Source of the DNA: Candidatus Enterococcus ferrettii
GTDB taxonomy: Bacteria; Bacillota; Bacilli; Lactobacillales; Enterococcaceae
Direction: 5' to 3'
Assembly (NCBI RefSeq): GCF_017377655.1
Contig: NZ_JAFREL010000027.1
Location: 1 to 45,177 of the forward strand
Length of the DNA: 45,177 nucleotides
The position numbers and the translations under genes were made by a program. Below the pieces are notes generated by a model. That model worked only from the letters and a program-made list of their open reading frames with translations. It was not told the DNA's origin and did no database searches. Shown here one piece after another: positions 36,401 through 45,177 of this stretch (within the stretch, counting starts at the first letter, position 1; the number at the start of each line of letters is the position of its first letter).

Positions 36401-37824
36401 ATTCCAGTTAAATTAATTGTCGTTTCTGACAAAGGATGACCTGGATCAATAAACTCTTCAAAAGTATCAATCACATTCCCCTTATGCATTTTGACTGCCG
36501 CCAGCTCAATAATTTTATTGTAAACTGCTGACAAACCAGTCGTTTCCACATCAAATACAACATAAGTCGCATCCGTTAAGGAAATGTGCTGATCATTATA
36601 GGCAATGGATACCCCATCATCAACCACATTGGCTTCGACTCCATAAAGAATCTTAACTCCCGCTTTTTTACCTGCAGCATGAGCATCAGGAAAGGCTTGA
36701 GCGCCGGCATGATCGGTAATCGCAATGGCTTTATGTCCCCATTTACCTGCTTGGGCAACCAGATCAGTAATACTATTGGTGGCATCCATCGTGCTCATAT
36801 TAGAGTGCAAATGCAGCTCTACCCGCTTGTCTTTCCCGTAATCTTTGCGGTCAGGGTGCTTCACTTCTTGAATATCCTGAGCATTCATAACTAAATCCCG
36901 CATAAAAGTATCTTCTTGAACGCTTCCGCGAACTCGAATCCAGCTTTTCTCGCTAATCGCATCAAAAATCTTTTCATCTTTTTCGCCGTTAGAGAATTTC
37001 TTTACTACGAAAGAAGATGTGTAGTCCGTCATTTTTAAAATCAAAATCTTACGTTTCGAACGCAGCTCACGTACTTCTTTATCAAAGATAAAACCTTCGA
37101 TAGTAACACGACGTTCCTCTTCCAGAATGTTACCCATGGGCATAATTGCTTCATCTGCAGGAATATTGCGGCCCATTTGAATCGGCCCGTCAAAAACTGC
37201 TTCTGATTTTTCCTTCTTTTTAGCTTCATGTTGCGCCATTGTTTCTGCAGCTTTTTCCTGGAAAGCTGCATCCTGTTCCTGCTTGCGCTCTTCAAATAAC
37301 TTCAGTACCCGTTCCTGTTGTTCTTCATCCACCTCAGGATCAATTCGTAATTTAGGAAAACCATAAGAAACCAGATTTTCTTCAATTAATGGTAAGTACT
37401 GCTGCTTTAAGAAAGGAATCACCGTTTGGTTATCAATCAAAAGGATAATTTGTTTATCTTTTAGGATTGGCAAGGGTTTGCTTAACACCTGCTTGACTAA
37501 GGGTGTATCACAATCTTGTTCGCTTAAAGCTAAACGCCAATAATGTTGCAGTAATTCTTCATTAAATTGGGAATCGGCTGCTTCAATATGTAGTTTAACT
37601 TGGGCAATTGACTGAAAAGCTAACACCAATTTCTGGTGGAAAGCATAGTACAGTTTGGCTGGCAAAATTTCCGGTGATTGAATAAAAAATTCCCACACCC
37701 TCGATTTTTCATGGACCACCACTTGTCTGATTTCAGCCGCTTGAATTAGCGGATGCTGTTGATCCTCATCATTCAGTTCAATTTGACGCAATAAATTTTC
37801 GAATAATTCCCGATTTTGAGACAA
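33487..37824 (-). CDS. polC: DNA polymerase III alpha subunit, PolC type
   Basis: The main replicative polymerase of Firmicutes with built-in 3'-5' exonuclease. 1445 residues. Order of domains: N-terminal region and OB fold (about 230-330), PHP domain ([17 protein letters not shown]), exonuclease ([11 protein letters not shown] start) inserted in PHP, and a zinc module (CPEC ... CPKCGARL). The polymerase core follows ([30 protein letters not shown]), then HhH and C-terminal parts ending QLSLFDM. The start is TTG eight bases after AAGGAG. The proS gene usually found next to it is absent here. Confidence 0.98.
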   Translation of the reverse strand: MSQNRELFENLLRQIELNDEDQQHPLIQAAEIRQVVVHEKSRVWEFFIQSPEILPAKLYYAFHQKLVLAFQSIAQVKLHIEAADSQFNEELLQHYWRLALSEQDCDTPLVKQVLSKPLPILKDKQIILLIDNQTVIPFLKQQYLPLIEENLVSYGFPKLRIDPEVDEEQQERVLKLFEERKQEQDAAFQEKAAETMAQHEAKKKEKSEAVFDGPIQMGRNIPADEAIMPMGNILEEERRVTIEGFIFDKEVRELRSKRKILILKMTDYTSSFVVKKFSNGEKDEKIFDAISEKSWIRVRGSVQEDTFMRDLVMNAQDIQEVKHPDRKDYGKDKRVELHLHSNMSTMDATNSITDLVAQAGKWGHKAIAITDHAGAQAFPDAHAAGKKAGVKILYGVEANVVDDGVSIAYNDQHISLTDATYVVFDVETTGLSAVYNKIIELAAVKMHKGNVIDTFEEFIDPGHPLSETTINLTGITDEMVRGSKSEKEVLQLFEKFSEGTILVAHNAAFDIGFLNTSYVRHGIPETSNPVIDTLELARYLYPEFKRFGLGVLTKKFGVNLEQHHRAVYDAEATGHLGWIFVKEAMEKHEMLFHDQLNDHVGEGDSYKRARPFHATLLAKNQDGLKDLFKLISMSNINYYERVPRIPRSQLKKLRENILVGSACAQGEIFEAMMQKGVEEAKNRAAFYDYIEVMPKAVYAPLLEQELVKNETDLEDIIRNLVQIGKELEKPVVATGDVHYLNKEDAIYRKILVTSMGGANPLNRHSLPEVHFRTTDEMLQAFAFLGEELAQQVVVENTNLIADTCEEIVPVKDELYTPKIPGSEEEIKQLSYTRAKELYGDPLPEVIEKRLKKELDSIIGNGFSVIYLISQKLVHKSNQDGYLVGSRGSVGSSFVATMTGITEVNPLPPHYYCPECQYSEFFEDGSYGSGFDMPEKACPKCGARLHKDGHDIPFETFLGFHGDKVPDIDLNFSGDYQAEAHNYTKVLFGEDYVFRAGTIGTVADKTAYGYVKGYERDHNLHFRGAEIDRLAKGATGVKRTTGQHPGGIIVIPDYMDVYDFTPIQYPADDQNSEWKTTHFDFHSIHDNVLKLDILGHDDPTVIRMLQELSGIDPKTIPTDDPEVMKIFAGPQVLGVESDQIYSKTGTLGIPEFGTRFVRGMLEETHPSTFAELLQISGLSHGTDVWLGNAEEVIRRGEATLANVIGCRDDIMVYLMHAGLDSGMAFKIMETVRKGLWNKIPDELRETYLAAMRENNVPEWYIDSCSKIKYMFPKAHAAAYVLMALRVAYFKVYYPILYYCAYFSVRADDFDLVAMAKGKDAVKAAMKAITDKGMDATTKEKNQLTVLELCNEMLEREFTFGMIDLYKSDATDFVIDGDTLIAPFRAVPGLGMNVAKQICEARKDGIFLSKEDLASRGKVSKTLIEYMDAQGVLKDLPDENQLSLFDM

Positions 37825-37951
37825 AAGAACATCTCCTTCACTTTTTTCAAGTACTATCTAGTATAACTGTTTTTTTAGTGCTTTGCATTAAAATTATCCC
37901 ATCAAGCGGCCAACTTACACTCAATTCTCTAATCGTTAAGTCCCTTCGAAA

Positions 37952-37977
37952 AAAGAACTCGCCGAAGCGAGTTCTTT
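37952..37977 (-). terminator. rseP terminator
   Basis: AAAGAACTCGC and GCGAGTTCTTT flank a CGAA tetraloop. The minus strand continues with T. It lies between rseP and polC. Confidence 0.88.
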
Positions 37978-37984
37978 AATTATT

Positions 37985-39253
37985 TTAAAAGAAAAATCGA
38001 GAAATATCGTTCCAAGTAACCAGAATCATCAATACCATGATGAAAACAAAGCCAGCCATAGTAATTAAGCCTTCTTTTTCTGGATCCATCGGTTTTCCTC
38101 GTAATGCTTCAATAATATTTAACAAAATTTTTCCACCATCAAAGGCTGGAATTGGCAGCAAGTTAACAATCCCTAAGTTGACTGATAGAAAAGCCATCAA
38201 GGAAATTACTGTCCGTACACCTTGACTAGCCGCTTGAGAAGACAATTGATACATCATTACCGGCCCACCCAGCTTGTTTAAGCTAAAGCCGGTGAAAAGT
38301 GAACCAAGAGCTTTAAAGATTTGAGTCACTACATTCAAGCTTTGGGTAATTCCGCCAACAATCTTATCCATAAAGCCAGTCTTCATAAAAGCGCTAATAC
38401 CAATTTTCCCGATTTTTTCACCATTAACTTTAGAAGTTTCTGGTGTTAAGGAAAGGGTCTTCTCTTGTCCATTCTCATTGGCAATCACCGTTACTTCTTT
38501 GCCGGGATTTTTCTGGATTTCAGTAGTTAAATCCTCCCACGAAGCAACCTTCTTATCGTTGATTTGAACAATACGATCATTTTCCTTTAACCCCGCCTCA
38601 GCTGCTGGACTGCCTGATTCAACAGGGCCAATTTGATTGGTATTATATACTGGCACTCCGCCAGACATAAACGCTAAAGCAATAAACAAAATAACTGTCA
38701 AAATAAAATTATTCATCGGTCCCGCAAAGTTCGTTAAAATCCGGGCCCCAATTTTCGCTGACTGGAATTGAACATCTCTTGGAGCAATGCGAACCTCCGT
38801 ACCATTCTCTTCAATGACCGTCGCATCATGATTAACGGTATACTCAACTTCTTGACTTTCATCGCCATTCTCATAGCCCTTGATAGTTAAATCATCTACC
38901 AGATCAGCTGCAATTAGTTCCATAGGAATACTGTTAGGCAGTTGAACCTTCTTGCTGACATTAATTCGTTGAACATGACCTTGCGCATCCAGCTCCAAGG
39001 ACATCGGCATTCCAGGACTTAATTCCGTTTCTTCATCTTCTAAGCCGGCCATCCGCACATAACCGCCGATCGGCAATAAACGTAACGTGTAAGTGGTCCC
39101 ATCCTTGCCCATATGAGCATAAATCTTAGGCCCCATCCCAATCGCAAATTCTCTAACTAAAATACCGGCACGTTTGGCAAAGAAAAAATGGCCAAATTCG
39201 TGAACGATAACTAATACCCCAAAAACAATTAAAAATGTAATTATTGTACGCAT
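37985..39253 (-). CDS. rseP: Site-2 protease RseP/Eep family, membrane metalloprotease
   Basis: Intramembrane zinc protease; in enterococci the orthologue is called Eep and is known to process pheromone signal peptides and anti-sigma factors. 422 residues. The HExxH motif is H18-E19-F-G-H22 in the first membrane helix. A PDZ domain lies at about 200-280 (GLKENDRIVQINDKKVASWEDL). The second metal motif is NLLPIPAFDGG, with Phe where many members have Leu. Final membrane helices end the protein. It follows cdsA, the usual partner. Confidence 0.95.
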   Translation of the reverse strand: MRTIITFLIVFGVLVIVHEFGHFFFAKRAGILVREFAIGMGPKIYAHMGKDGTTYTLRLLPIGGYVRMAGLEDEETELSPGMPMSLELDAQGHVQRINVSKKVQLPNSIPMELIAADLVDDLTIKGYENGDESQEVEYTVNHDATVIEENGTEVRIAPRDVQFQSAKIGARILTNFAGPMNNFILTVILFIALAFMSGGVPVYNTNQIGPVESGSPAAEAGLKENDRIVQINDKKVASWEDLTTEIQKNPGKEVTVIANENGQEKTLSLTPETSKVNGEKIGKIGISAFMKTGFMDKIVGGITQSLNVVTQIFKALGSLFTGFSLNKLGGPVMMYQLSSQAASQGVRTVISLMAFLSVNLGIVNLLPIPAFDGGKILLNIIEALRGKPMDPEKEGLITMAGFVFIMVLMILVTWNDISRFFF

Positions 39254-39308
39254 AAGCTTACCTGCCTTTAGCTTTTTCTTAGAGCTAGTGTATCATAAAA
39301 TCACGAAA

Positions 39309-39333
39309 AAAAAGCTCTTGAAACGAGCTTTTT
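39309..39333 (-). terminator. cdsA-rseP intergenic terminator
   Basis: AAAAAGCTC and GAGCTTTTT arms with a seven-base loop and T-rich end on the minus strand. It overlaps the cdsA stop codon and would reduce read-through into rseP. Confidence 0.72.
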
Positions 39334-40126
39334 AAAAAACACCTAACAAATGCATCATTGGAAAGACAAAAAGCATACTGTCAAAACGGTCCAAAATTCC
39401 ACCATGACCAGGTAAAATATTGCCAGAATCCTTCACATCAAAATGTCGTTTGATCGCCGATTCCACTAAATCACCAAATTGACCCACCACCGAAAAGACA
39501 ATCGTGAATAACAACATAGTCACTAAATTATATTGAGTTAAGTTAGGTTGTACAATTAGAAAAATAACCGCTACTGCCAAGGCGCTTGCAATTCCGCCCA
39601 ACGCCCCCTCAATTGTTTTGTTAGGAGAAATCTCCGGCCAAAGCTTTCGCTGACCAAACTTGCGGCCTACCATGTAAGCTCCAATATCGGTTGCCCAAAC
39701 AATAAAAAAGGCAAAAATAATCATTGCCAAACCTTCAGAACGAGCGATTACTAAATTTTGAAAACCTACACCAGCATACAAACTGGCGATCACTGGAAAA
39801 CCTGCTTCATCAATCGTATAGGTGTTCTTGGAAACCACTGAAAAGCCCAATATAATCATAACTGTTAAATAAAACAATAAAAAGTTTCCAGATGTATCAC
39901 TCAAAAATGGGAACCAGCGCTCGGCTGGTAAAACTAAAAATATTGCTCCCAGAATAGAAAGCACTCCCTCAAAGCTCAAAATAGCTAAACCCTTCATGCG
40001 AAATAATTCATATACTCCCACACCTGCTAAGGCTGCTGCAGCGAGCTCAATTGCAACTCCACCTACATATAAAATCGGTAAAAAGATTGCTAAAGCTACT
40101 ACAGCGGTAATTACTCGTTGTCTCAT
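39332..40126 (-). CDS. cdsA: Phosphatidate cytidylyltransferase
   Basis: CdsA makes CDP-diacylglycerol for phospholipid synthesis in the membrane. 264 residues with about eight hydrophobic segments. The family signature near the C-terminus is SAIKRHFDVKDSGNILPGHG, then GILDRFDS. Its ATG overlaps the uppS TGA (ATGA), so the two are translationally coupled. Confidence 0.96.
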   Translation of the reverse strand: MRQRVITAVVALAIFLPILYVGGVAIELAAAALAGVGVYELFRMKGLAILSFEGVLSILGAIFLVLPAERWFPFLSDTSGNFLLFYLTVMIILGFSVVSKNTYTIDEAGFPVIASLYAGVGFQNLVIARSEGLAMIIFAFFIVWATDIGAYMVGRKFGQRKLWPEISPNKTIEGALGGIASALAVAVIFLIVQPNLTQYNLVTMLLFTIVFSVVGQFGDLVESAIKRHFDVKDSGNILPGHGGILDRFDSMLFVFPMMHLLGVF

Positions 40127-40923
40127 TTATTATCCTCCTTGCTTAACCCGCCAAAACGGCGATTGCGGTTTTGAAATGAAGCGATCGCGGTCTCTAAGTG
40201 AGCACCGTCGAAATCAGGCCACAAAGCTTTGGTAAAGAATAATTCACTATAAGCCAATTGCCACAATAAAAAATTACTAATCCGTTCTTCACCGCTAGTA
40301 CGTATCACCAATTCTGGATCCCGCAGGTCTTCTGGCAGAAAACCAGTCATTAAGTGACTAGCAATCGTTTCTTCGTTAATGTCTTCAGCTTCCATTTGAT
40401 CGTTTTCAACTTCTTTAGCTATTTCCTGTACTGCACTAACAATTTCGGCCCGACTGCCGTAGTTTAAGGCAAAATTCAACACCAAACCATCGTTAGGAGC
40501 TGTTTGCTCAATTGCTCGCTTAACCGCATCTTGTGTATGGACTGGCAAATATTCCTCGTATCCCATTACCTTCACTTGAACATTTTCCGCAATCAATTCA
40601 GGGACAAACGTATCAAAAAAATCCACAGGCAATTGCATTAAAAATTTCACTTCATCCTCTGGGCGCTTCCAGTTTTCAGTAGAGAAAGCATAAAGTGTCA
40701 GTACTCTTATACCCAATTTATTAGCATATTTGGTAATTCGTTTAACCGTCTCCATACCTTCTTTGTGGCCGGCCACACGAGGAAGCCGTCTGTTTTGTGC
40801 CCAACGTCCATTTCCATCCATTATAATTGCCACATGTTTAGGAATTGCACCTTCTGGATTGAAAGTTAATTCACTTTCTTCTGGTGTATATTTCTCTTTT
40901 TGTGGAAAAAAACGTAATACCAT
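40123..40923 (-). CDS. uppS: Isoprenyl transferase (undecaprenyl diphosphate synthase)
   Basis: UppS makes undecaprenyl diphosphate, the lipid carrier for cell wall synthesis. 266 residues. The catalytic Asp is in VAIIMDGNGRWAQNR; other motifs are LTLYAFSTENWKRP, NYGSRAEIV and the late RTSGEERISNFLLWQ. A consensus -10 lies upstream and the gene heads the uppS-cdsA unit. Confidence 0.97.
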   Translation of the reverse strand: MVLRFFPQKEKYTPEESELTFNPEGAIPKHVAIIMDGNGRWAQNRRLPRVAGHKEGMETVKRITKYANKLGIRVLTLYAFSTENWKRPEDEVKFLMQLPVDFFDTFVPELIAENVQVKVMGYEEYLPVHTQDAVKRAIEQTAPNDGLVLNFALNYGSRAEIVSAVQEIAKEVENDQMEAEDINEETIASHLMTGFLPEDLRDPELVIRTSGEERISNFLLWQLAYSELFFTKALWPDFDGAHLETAIASFQNRNRRFGGLSKEDNK

Positions 40924-41024
40924 TAATTTTCCCCCTTAGTTCTTATTATTCAAGACAAATACCAGCCAACTAATCTATTTTTAAAACCAATTGCATAAAA
41001 GACTCGACTGGCAACTCATGTGCC

Positions 41025-41053
41025 ATTATAGCAATAAACCTAAAGCTTGCCTA
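41025..41053 (-). promoter_or_regulatory. uppS promoter
   Basis: Minus strand TAGGCA (41048-41053), 17 bases, TATAAT (41025-41030). The -35 is weak, the -10 is consensus. The rest of the 288-base frr-uppS gap holds two terminators and no gene. Confidence 0.55.
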
Positions 41054-41099
41054 TGTATAACCGTAGGTATTTAGTTTTTTTCAAACATTTACGTTGAAA

Positions 41100-41121
41100 A
41101 AACGGCCAAATTTAGCCGTTT
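41100..41121 (-). terminator. Second hairpin after frr
   Basis: AAACGGC and GCCGTTT arms with an eight-base loop; the minus strand continues TTTT. It follows the main frr terminator by about 50 bases with no gene between, so it looks like a tandem back-up terminator before the uppS promoter. Confidence 0.7.
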
Positions 41122-41168
41122 ACTTACATATTCAGATACTAACTCTTACTAATTTAATTCCACCAAAA

Positions 41169-41202
41169 AAGACAACTGTCTTAAGAGCTGGACAGTTGTC
41201 TT
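41169..41202 (-). terminator. frr terminator
   Basis: Perfect 12-bp arms AAGACAACTGTC and GACAGTTGTCTT around a 10-base loop; the minus strand continues TTTT. It lies 10 bases beyond the frr stop. Confidence 0.88.
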
Positions 41203-41211
41203 AACTTTTAA

Positions 41212-41769
41212 TTAAACCTCTAATAATTCTTTTTCTTTTTCACTGACGATTTTGTCAATTTCTTTCACGCTGTCGTCAGTCAATTTTTGGATATCTTTTT
41301 CCATATTGCGCAAGTCATCTTCTGTGATGTCGCCATTTTTTTGTTGCTTTTTGTAATCGTCCATCGCATCACGACGTACATTACGGACAGCAACCTTAGC
41401 ATTTTCAGCTTCTTTTTTCACTTCTTTAGCTAATTCTTTACGACGATCCTCAGTTAATTGAGGGATCACTAAACGAATAACATTGCCGTCATTCGCTGGA
41501 TTTAGACCAATATCACTAGCTAAAATTGCTTTTTCAACATCTTCAATCGTACTTTTATCAAAAGGCGTAATCATTAAGACACGAGCTTCTGGAACAGTAA
41601 TTGATGCCAACTGATTTACAGGCGTTGGTGCACCATAGTAATTAACCGTGATGCGGTCTAACAAACTTGCATTAGCACGACCCGCACGGATTTGTCCTAA
41701 TTGACGTTGCAAAGATTCTTCTGCTTTTTTCATTTTTTGTTTTGCTTCGTTCATTACTGCGTCTGCCAT
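41212..41769 (-). CDS. frr: Ribosome recycling factor
   Basis: RRF splits post-termination ribosomes together with EF-G. 185 residues, with [23 protein letters not shown] near the N-terminus and the C-terminal [17 protein letters not shown] helix. It starts one base after the pyrH stop, so it is cotranscribed and probably coupled. Confidence 0.98.
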   Translation of the reverse strand: MADAVMNEAKQKMKKAEESLQRQLGQIRAGRANASLLDRITVNYYGAPTPVNQLASITVPEARVLMITPFDKSTIEDVEKAILASDIGLNPANDGNVIRLVIPQLTEDRRKELAKEVKKEAENAKVAVRNVRRDAMDDYKKQQKNGDITEDDLRNMEKDIQKLTDDSVKEIDKIVSEKEKELLEV

Positions 41770-41770
41770 A

Positions 41771-42514
<744 letters not shown>

Positions 42515-42522
42515 CTATAGCC

Positions 42523-42528
42523 ATTTTA
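42523..42528 (-). promoter_or_regulatory. pyrH-frr promoter (-10)
   Basis: Minus strand TG-C-TAAAAT, an extended -10, between the tsf terminator and pyrH. A clear -35 is not visible. Confidence 0.45.
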
Positions 42529-42579
42529 GCACATTCTGCTTTAATTGAAGCCATTTTTATCTGATTTCGCTTAAAAAAA

Positions 42580-42605
42580 GGGAGCGCAATTTCACATGCG
42601 TTCCC
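42580..42605 (-). terminator. tsf terminator
   Basis: GGGAGCGCA and TGCGTTCCC (one G-T pair) with an eight-base loop; seven T follow on the minus strand. It closes the rpsB-tsf unit. Confidence 0.87.
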
Positions 42606-42623
42606 GACTGTTAAAAAACAGAA

Positions 42624-43505
42624 TTATTTTTTCACTTGATTCATAACTTCTTCAACAAAGTTATCTTCACGTTTTTCGATACCCTCGCCTACTTCAAAAC
42701 GTACAAATTCTTTAACAGAAGCACCTTTTGAAGATACGTATTTTTCGACAGTCATGTCGGGATCTTTAACAAATGGTTGGTCAACTAAAGAAATTTCTGC
42801 CTTAAATTTATTTAAGCGGCCTACAACCATTTTTTCAACGATTTTTTCAGGTTTGCCTTCATTTAGGGCTTGCTCAGTTAAAATATTTTTTTCATGATCT
42901 AATTCTTCTTGAGGAATTTGAGATTCATTTACATAACGAGGATTGATCGCTGCTACATGCATTGCAACATCTTTAGCAACTTCTTCATCAGTGGTTCCAT
43001 CCAAAACAGTTAACACAGCGATGCGTCCGCCCATATGCAAATATCCACCGAATGCAGCATTATCACTTTTTTCTAAGACTTTAAAACGACGGAAGCTGAT
43101 TTTTTCACCGATAACTTGTGTAGCTTCGACTAATTCTTCAGCAACTGTACCTTTTGAAGTTTTTAATTCCATTGCCGCATCCATGTCAGCTGGTTTGTTA
43201 GCAGCTACTAGTTCAGCAATTTCTTTCACTAGGTTTTGGAACATTTCGTTCTTAGAAACGAAGTCAGTTTCTGAGTTTACTTCAACGATTGCTGCAGCAT
43301 TTCCGTTGACAGCAACTGAAGCTAGACCTTCAGCAGCAATACGGTCATTTTTCTTGGCAGCCTTAGCCATGCCTTTTTCACGTAAAAGATCGACAGCTTT
43401 TTCAATATCGCCTTCTACTTCTACCAATGCTTTTTTCGCATCCATCATACCTACGCCAGTCATATCGCGTAGTTCTTTTACTAACTTAGCTGTTACCTGT
43501 GCCAT
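42624..43505 (-). CDS. tsf: Elongation factor Ts
   Basis: EF-Ts is the nucleotide exchange factor of EF-Tu. 293 residues starting [20 protein letters not shown], with the signature [13 protein letters not shown], then [14 protein letters not shown] and a C-terminal [19 protein letters not shown] at 43505 gives the family start, nine bases after GGAGG; an ATG two codons upstream is too close to the RBS. It follows rpsB across a strong hairpin. Confidence 0.97.
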   Translation of the reverse strand: MAQVTAKLVKELRDMTGVGMMDAKKALVEVEGDIEKAVDLLREKGMAKAAKKNDRIAAEGLASVAVNGNAAAIVEVNSETDFVSKNEMFQNLVKEIAELVAANKPADMDAAMELKTSKGTVAEELVEATQVIGEKISFRRFKVLEKSDNAAFGGYLHMGGRIAVLTVLDGTTDEEVAKDVAMHVAAINPRYVNESQIPQEELDHEKNILTEQALNEGKPEKIVEKMVVGRLNKFKAEISLVDQPFVKDPDMTVEKYVSSKGASVKEFVRFEVGEGIEKREDNFVEEVMNQVKK

Positions 43506-43534
43506 CTTCATGGGCCTCCTCTAATTTTTTAAAA

Positions 43535-43573
43535 AAGCTGCTTCAAAGGTTGATATTTTCTTTGAAGCAGCTT
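43535..43573 (-). terminator. rpsB-tsf intergenic terminator / attenuator
   Basis: Perfect 14-bp arms AAGCTGCTTCAAAG and CTTTGAAGCAGCTT around an 11-base loop, then TTTT on the minus strand. It lies between rpsB and tsf with no separate tsf promoter seen after it. It should lower tsf relative to rpsB by partial termination. Confidence 0.87.
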
Positions 43574-43584
43574 GAGCTACGAAA

Positions 43585-44382
43585 TTATTCTGCTGATTCG
43601 GTAGAAGCGTTGTCGCCTTCTACAACATCAACGATTTCTTCGATTGAAGTTGCTTGTCCACCATCTTCTGCAACGAAGTCTGCTTCAGCTACTTGATCTT
43701 CCCCTTGGTTGCCTTCGATAAACGCATCAGCCATCTTAGCAGTGATCAATTTCACGGCACGGATAGCATCATCATTTGAAGGAATTACTACGTCGATTTC
43801 ATCAGGATCGCAGTTAGTATCAACCATAGCAACGATCGGAATGTTCAATTTATGAGCTTCTTGAACTGCAATGCGTTCTTTCCGAGGGTCAACAATGTAC
43901 ATTACATCTGGAATTCTAGGCATATCAGCGATACCACCTAAGAATTTTTCTAAACGTTCACGTTCTTTATTTAAACCAACAACTTCTTTCTTAGGCAATA
44001 CTTCGAAAGTACCGTCTGCTTCCATAGCGTTGATGTTTTTCAAACGAGCGATACGTTTTTGAATAGTATCCCAGTTAGTCAAAGTTCCGCCCAACCAACG
44101 GTGGTTAACGTAATATTGACCAGCGCGAATTGCTTCTTCTTTAATTGCTTCTTGTGCTTGTTTTTTAGTACCTACGAACAATGCAACGCCACCGTCTTCA
44201 GCAACATTTTTCATGTAGTCGTAAGCTGCATCTACTAATTTCACTGTTTTTTGCAAATCAATGATGTAGATTCCATTTCTTTCTGTGAAGATGTATTTCT
44301 TCATTTTTGGGTTCCAGCGACGAGTTTGGTGACCGAAATGTACGCCGGCTTCTAGTAATTGTTTCATAGACAATACTGACAT
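43585..44382 (-). CDS. rpsB: 30S ribosomal protein S2
   Basis: S2 of the small ribosomal subunit. 265 residues: [20 protein letters not shown] at the start, [20 protein letters not shown], the KKQAQEAI region, and the S2 signature [19 protein letters not shown]. An acidic tail of about 35 residues follows. ATG at 44382 has TTGGAGGAAACAAAAC before it; a much longer frame upstream is only the leader. A promoter lies about 135 bases upstream. Confidence 0.97.
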   Translation of the reverse strand: MSVLSMKQLLEAGVHFGHQTRRWNPKMKKYIFTERNGIYIIDLQKTVKLVDAAYDYMKNVAEDGGVALFVGTKKQAQEAIKEEAIRAGQYYVNHRWLGGTLTNWDTIQKRIARLKNINAMEADGTFEVLPKKEVVGLNKERERLEKFLGGIADMPRIPDVMYIVDPRKERIAVQEAHKLNIPIVAMVDTNCDPDEIDVVIPSNDDAIRAVKLITAKMADAFIEGNQGEDQVAEADFVAEDGGQATSIEEIVDVVEGDNASTESAE

Positions 44383-44510
44383 GTTTTGTTTCCTCCAATT
44401 TGGTTTTTTGTTCCCTCTCTTAATCGTTAAACTCAGCGGCAGACTTCTAAGGAAGCACCCTACTGCCAATAGAATTAAGATGTGGATTTGTCTGTGGTCG
44501 CCCACACACA
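44383..44510 (-). promoter_or_regulatory. rpsB 5' leader, possible S2 autoregulatory RNA
   Basis: About 130 transcribed bases between the promoter and rpsB contain a short pairing CAGTAGG...CTTCCTTAG...CTGCCGCTG and other stem-forming segments. Leaders of rpsB are known to be autoregulatory in bacteria. I cannot verify the fold without a covariance model. Confidence 0.35.
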
Positions 44511-44517
44511 ATTAGTA

Positions 44518-44546
44518 ATTATACAGGAGAACTAGATGGAAATCAA
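44518..44546 (-). promoter_or_regulatory. SigmaA promoter of rpsB-tsf
   Basis: Minus strand TTGATT (44541-44546), 17 bases, TATAAT (44518-44523). Strong match; start expected near 44511. Confidence 0.78.
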
Positions 44547-44580
44547 TCATTTTTAGCTAATTCACCAAGTAAAAGAATCT

Positions 44581-44594
44581 GATTAATATTTATC
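44581..44594. promoter_or_regulatory. Candidate ARG-box-like near-palindrome upstream of argR
   Basis: GATTAATATTTATC is palindromic at 12 of 14 positions and AT-rich, like ArgR operators. It lies about 32 bases upstream of the argR -10. Autoregulation by the ArgR protein is possible, but this is a weak call. Confidence 0.3.
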
Positions 44595-44622
44595 GAATTG
44601 ACCTGCTAAACCTAGGTATTTC

Positions 44623-44631
44623 TGTTATAAT
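44623..44631 (+). promoter_or_regulatory. argR promoter (extended -10)
   Basis: TG-T-TATAAT on the + strand, about 30 bases before the argR ATG. A TTGACC lies 22 bases before the TATAAT, too far for a standard -35. Confidence 0.6.
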
Positions 44632-44662
44632 TGTTGCATAAAAATCGATTAGGAGAATTTTT

Positions 44663-45139
44663 ATGCGTAAAAAGGATCGGCATGAATTAATCAAGCAAAT
44701 TATTGCCACTCATTCCATTCGTAATCAGAGCGAATTGATGACTTATTTAGAAGAACAAGGAGTTATTGCAACCCAAGCAACAATTTCCCGTGATATTCGT
44801 GATTTAAAAATTGTTAAGACTATCGATGAAGAAGGGAATCCTCGTTTCGAACTATTTCAAGAGCCTAGTCAGCCTTCTGATGACGAAGATACGAAACGTT
44901 TAATCAGAATGATTGACGAAGTAATTGTAAAAGTCGAACGAGTTCAGTTCATGACAGTAATCCAGACGCTCCCTGATAACGCCAACCTTTTGGCTGCTGT
45001 TTTGGATGATCTAACCTTTCAGATGATCGTTGCAACTATGGCCAGCTTCGATACTATCATAATCATTTCTCGTACAGACGAGGATGCTCAACAGGTGGCT
45101 GCTTTCTTAAAGGATCCACATTCAACAACTATTTTGTGA
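44663..45139 (+). CDS. argR: ArgR/AhrC-family arginine-responsive regulator
   Basis: Hexameric arginine-sensing regulator of arginine metabolism. 158 residues: N-terminal winged helix (RHELIKQIIATHSIRNQSEL, TQATISRDIRDLKIVK) and C-terminal oligomerisation/arginine-binding domain (QTLPDNANLLAAVLDDL). The usual GTIAGDDT-like Asp region reads MASFDTIIIISRTDEDA, so arginine contacts may differ; enterococci often have several ArgR paralogues. AGGAG precedes the ATG. It is divergent from rpsB, and its true neighbours lie to the right of the window. Confidence 0.9.
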   Translation: MRKKDRHELIKQIIATHSIRNQSELMTYLEEQGVIATQATISRDIRDLKIVKTIDEEGNPRFELFQEPSQPSDDEDTKRLIRMIDEVIVKVERVQFMTVIQTLPDNANLLAAVLDDLTFQMIVATMASFDTIIIISRTDEDAQQVAAFLKDPHSTTIL

Positions 45140-45177
45140 GAAAAAAGACGCCTTAAATTGGTAGGCCCCCCGTCAAT

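Noticed and set aside
42943..43524. 193-codon + strand frame opposite tsf
   Set aside because: It is antisense to a clear EF-Ts gene, is Ser/Ala-rich as expected for a shadow, and has no RBS.
44383..44511. Extended rpsB start giving 43 extra N-terminal residues
   Set aside because: The extra residues come from the leader and do not fit S2. The ATG at 44382 has a strong RBS and the family N-terminus.

Overview
The window looks like an Enterococcus chromosome, or a very close relative. The evidence is a low-GC Firmicute gene set in the usual order: rpsB-tsf-pyrH-frr-uppS-cdsA-rseP(eep), polC, rimP-nusA-ylxR-ylxQ-infB-rbfA, truB-ribF and hrcA-grpE-dnaK-dnaJ. It also has CIRCE operators, DUF2922 and mannose-family PTS genes, and frequent TTG starts. 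Species cannot be fixed from the sequence alone. Nearly all genes lie on the minus strand. The exceptions are a PTS regulator with a second EIIB gene, and an argR-type gene at the right edge.

Layout from left to right. 0-5.2 kb is the heat-shock cluster dnaJ, dnaK, grpE, a small acidic protein gene, and hrcA. One promoter drives hrcA, with a CIRCE element on each side. 5.2-6.4 kb is hemW. 6.4-6.9 kb is non-coding and holds a long hairpin element. 6.9-15.8 kb is an AT-rich accessory locus. It encodes a complete mannose-family PTS (EIIA, B, C, D), a KDPG-type aldolase, a TalC-type transaldolase, a triosephosphate-isomerase-like protein without two catalytic residues, and a D-2-hydroxyacid dehydrogenase. 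Divergent from these is a LevR-like regulator whose sigma-54 ATPase domain is degenerate, followed by a second EIIB. 15.9-18.2 kb is a UvrA paralogue. 18.2-19.1 kb holds decayed gene fragments. 19.1-21.8 kb is an M20 amidohydrolase with an MFS transporter. 21.9-23.1 kb encodes a long DUF2922-type protein and an unknown 127-residue protein. 23.3-28.2 kb has ribF, truB, an inserted Na+/H+ antiporter with a coupled small gene, and rbfA. 28.2-33.4 kb is the infB-nusA operon, with eight 54-bp tandem repeats inside infB. 33.5-37.8 kb is polC. 38-44.4 kb runs rseP, cdsA, uppS, frr, pyrH, tsf, rpsB. 44.66-45.14 kb is argR.

How the genes may work together. The core genes serve translation (rpsB, tsf, frr, infB, nusA, rimP, rbfA), replication (polC), envelope lipid synthesis (uppS, cdsA), intramembrane proteolysis (rseP) and protein folding. 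The accessory PTS locus reads as one catabolic unit: import and phosphorylation of a sugar or sugar acid, aldol cleavage, carbon shuffling and a redox step. Its substrate is unknown. No kinase or dehydratase is present, the isomerase-like protein lacks the Lys/Glu pair, and the regulator lacks the sigma-54 contact loop. I see only a SigmaA-type promoter there. This locus is the best candidate for an undescribed system.
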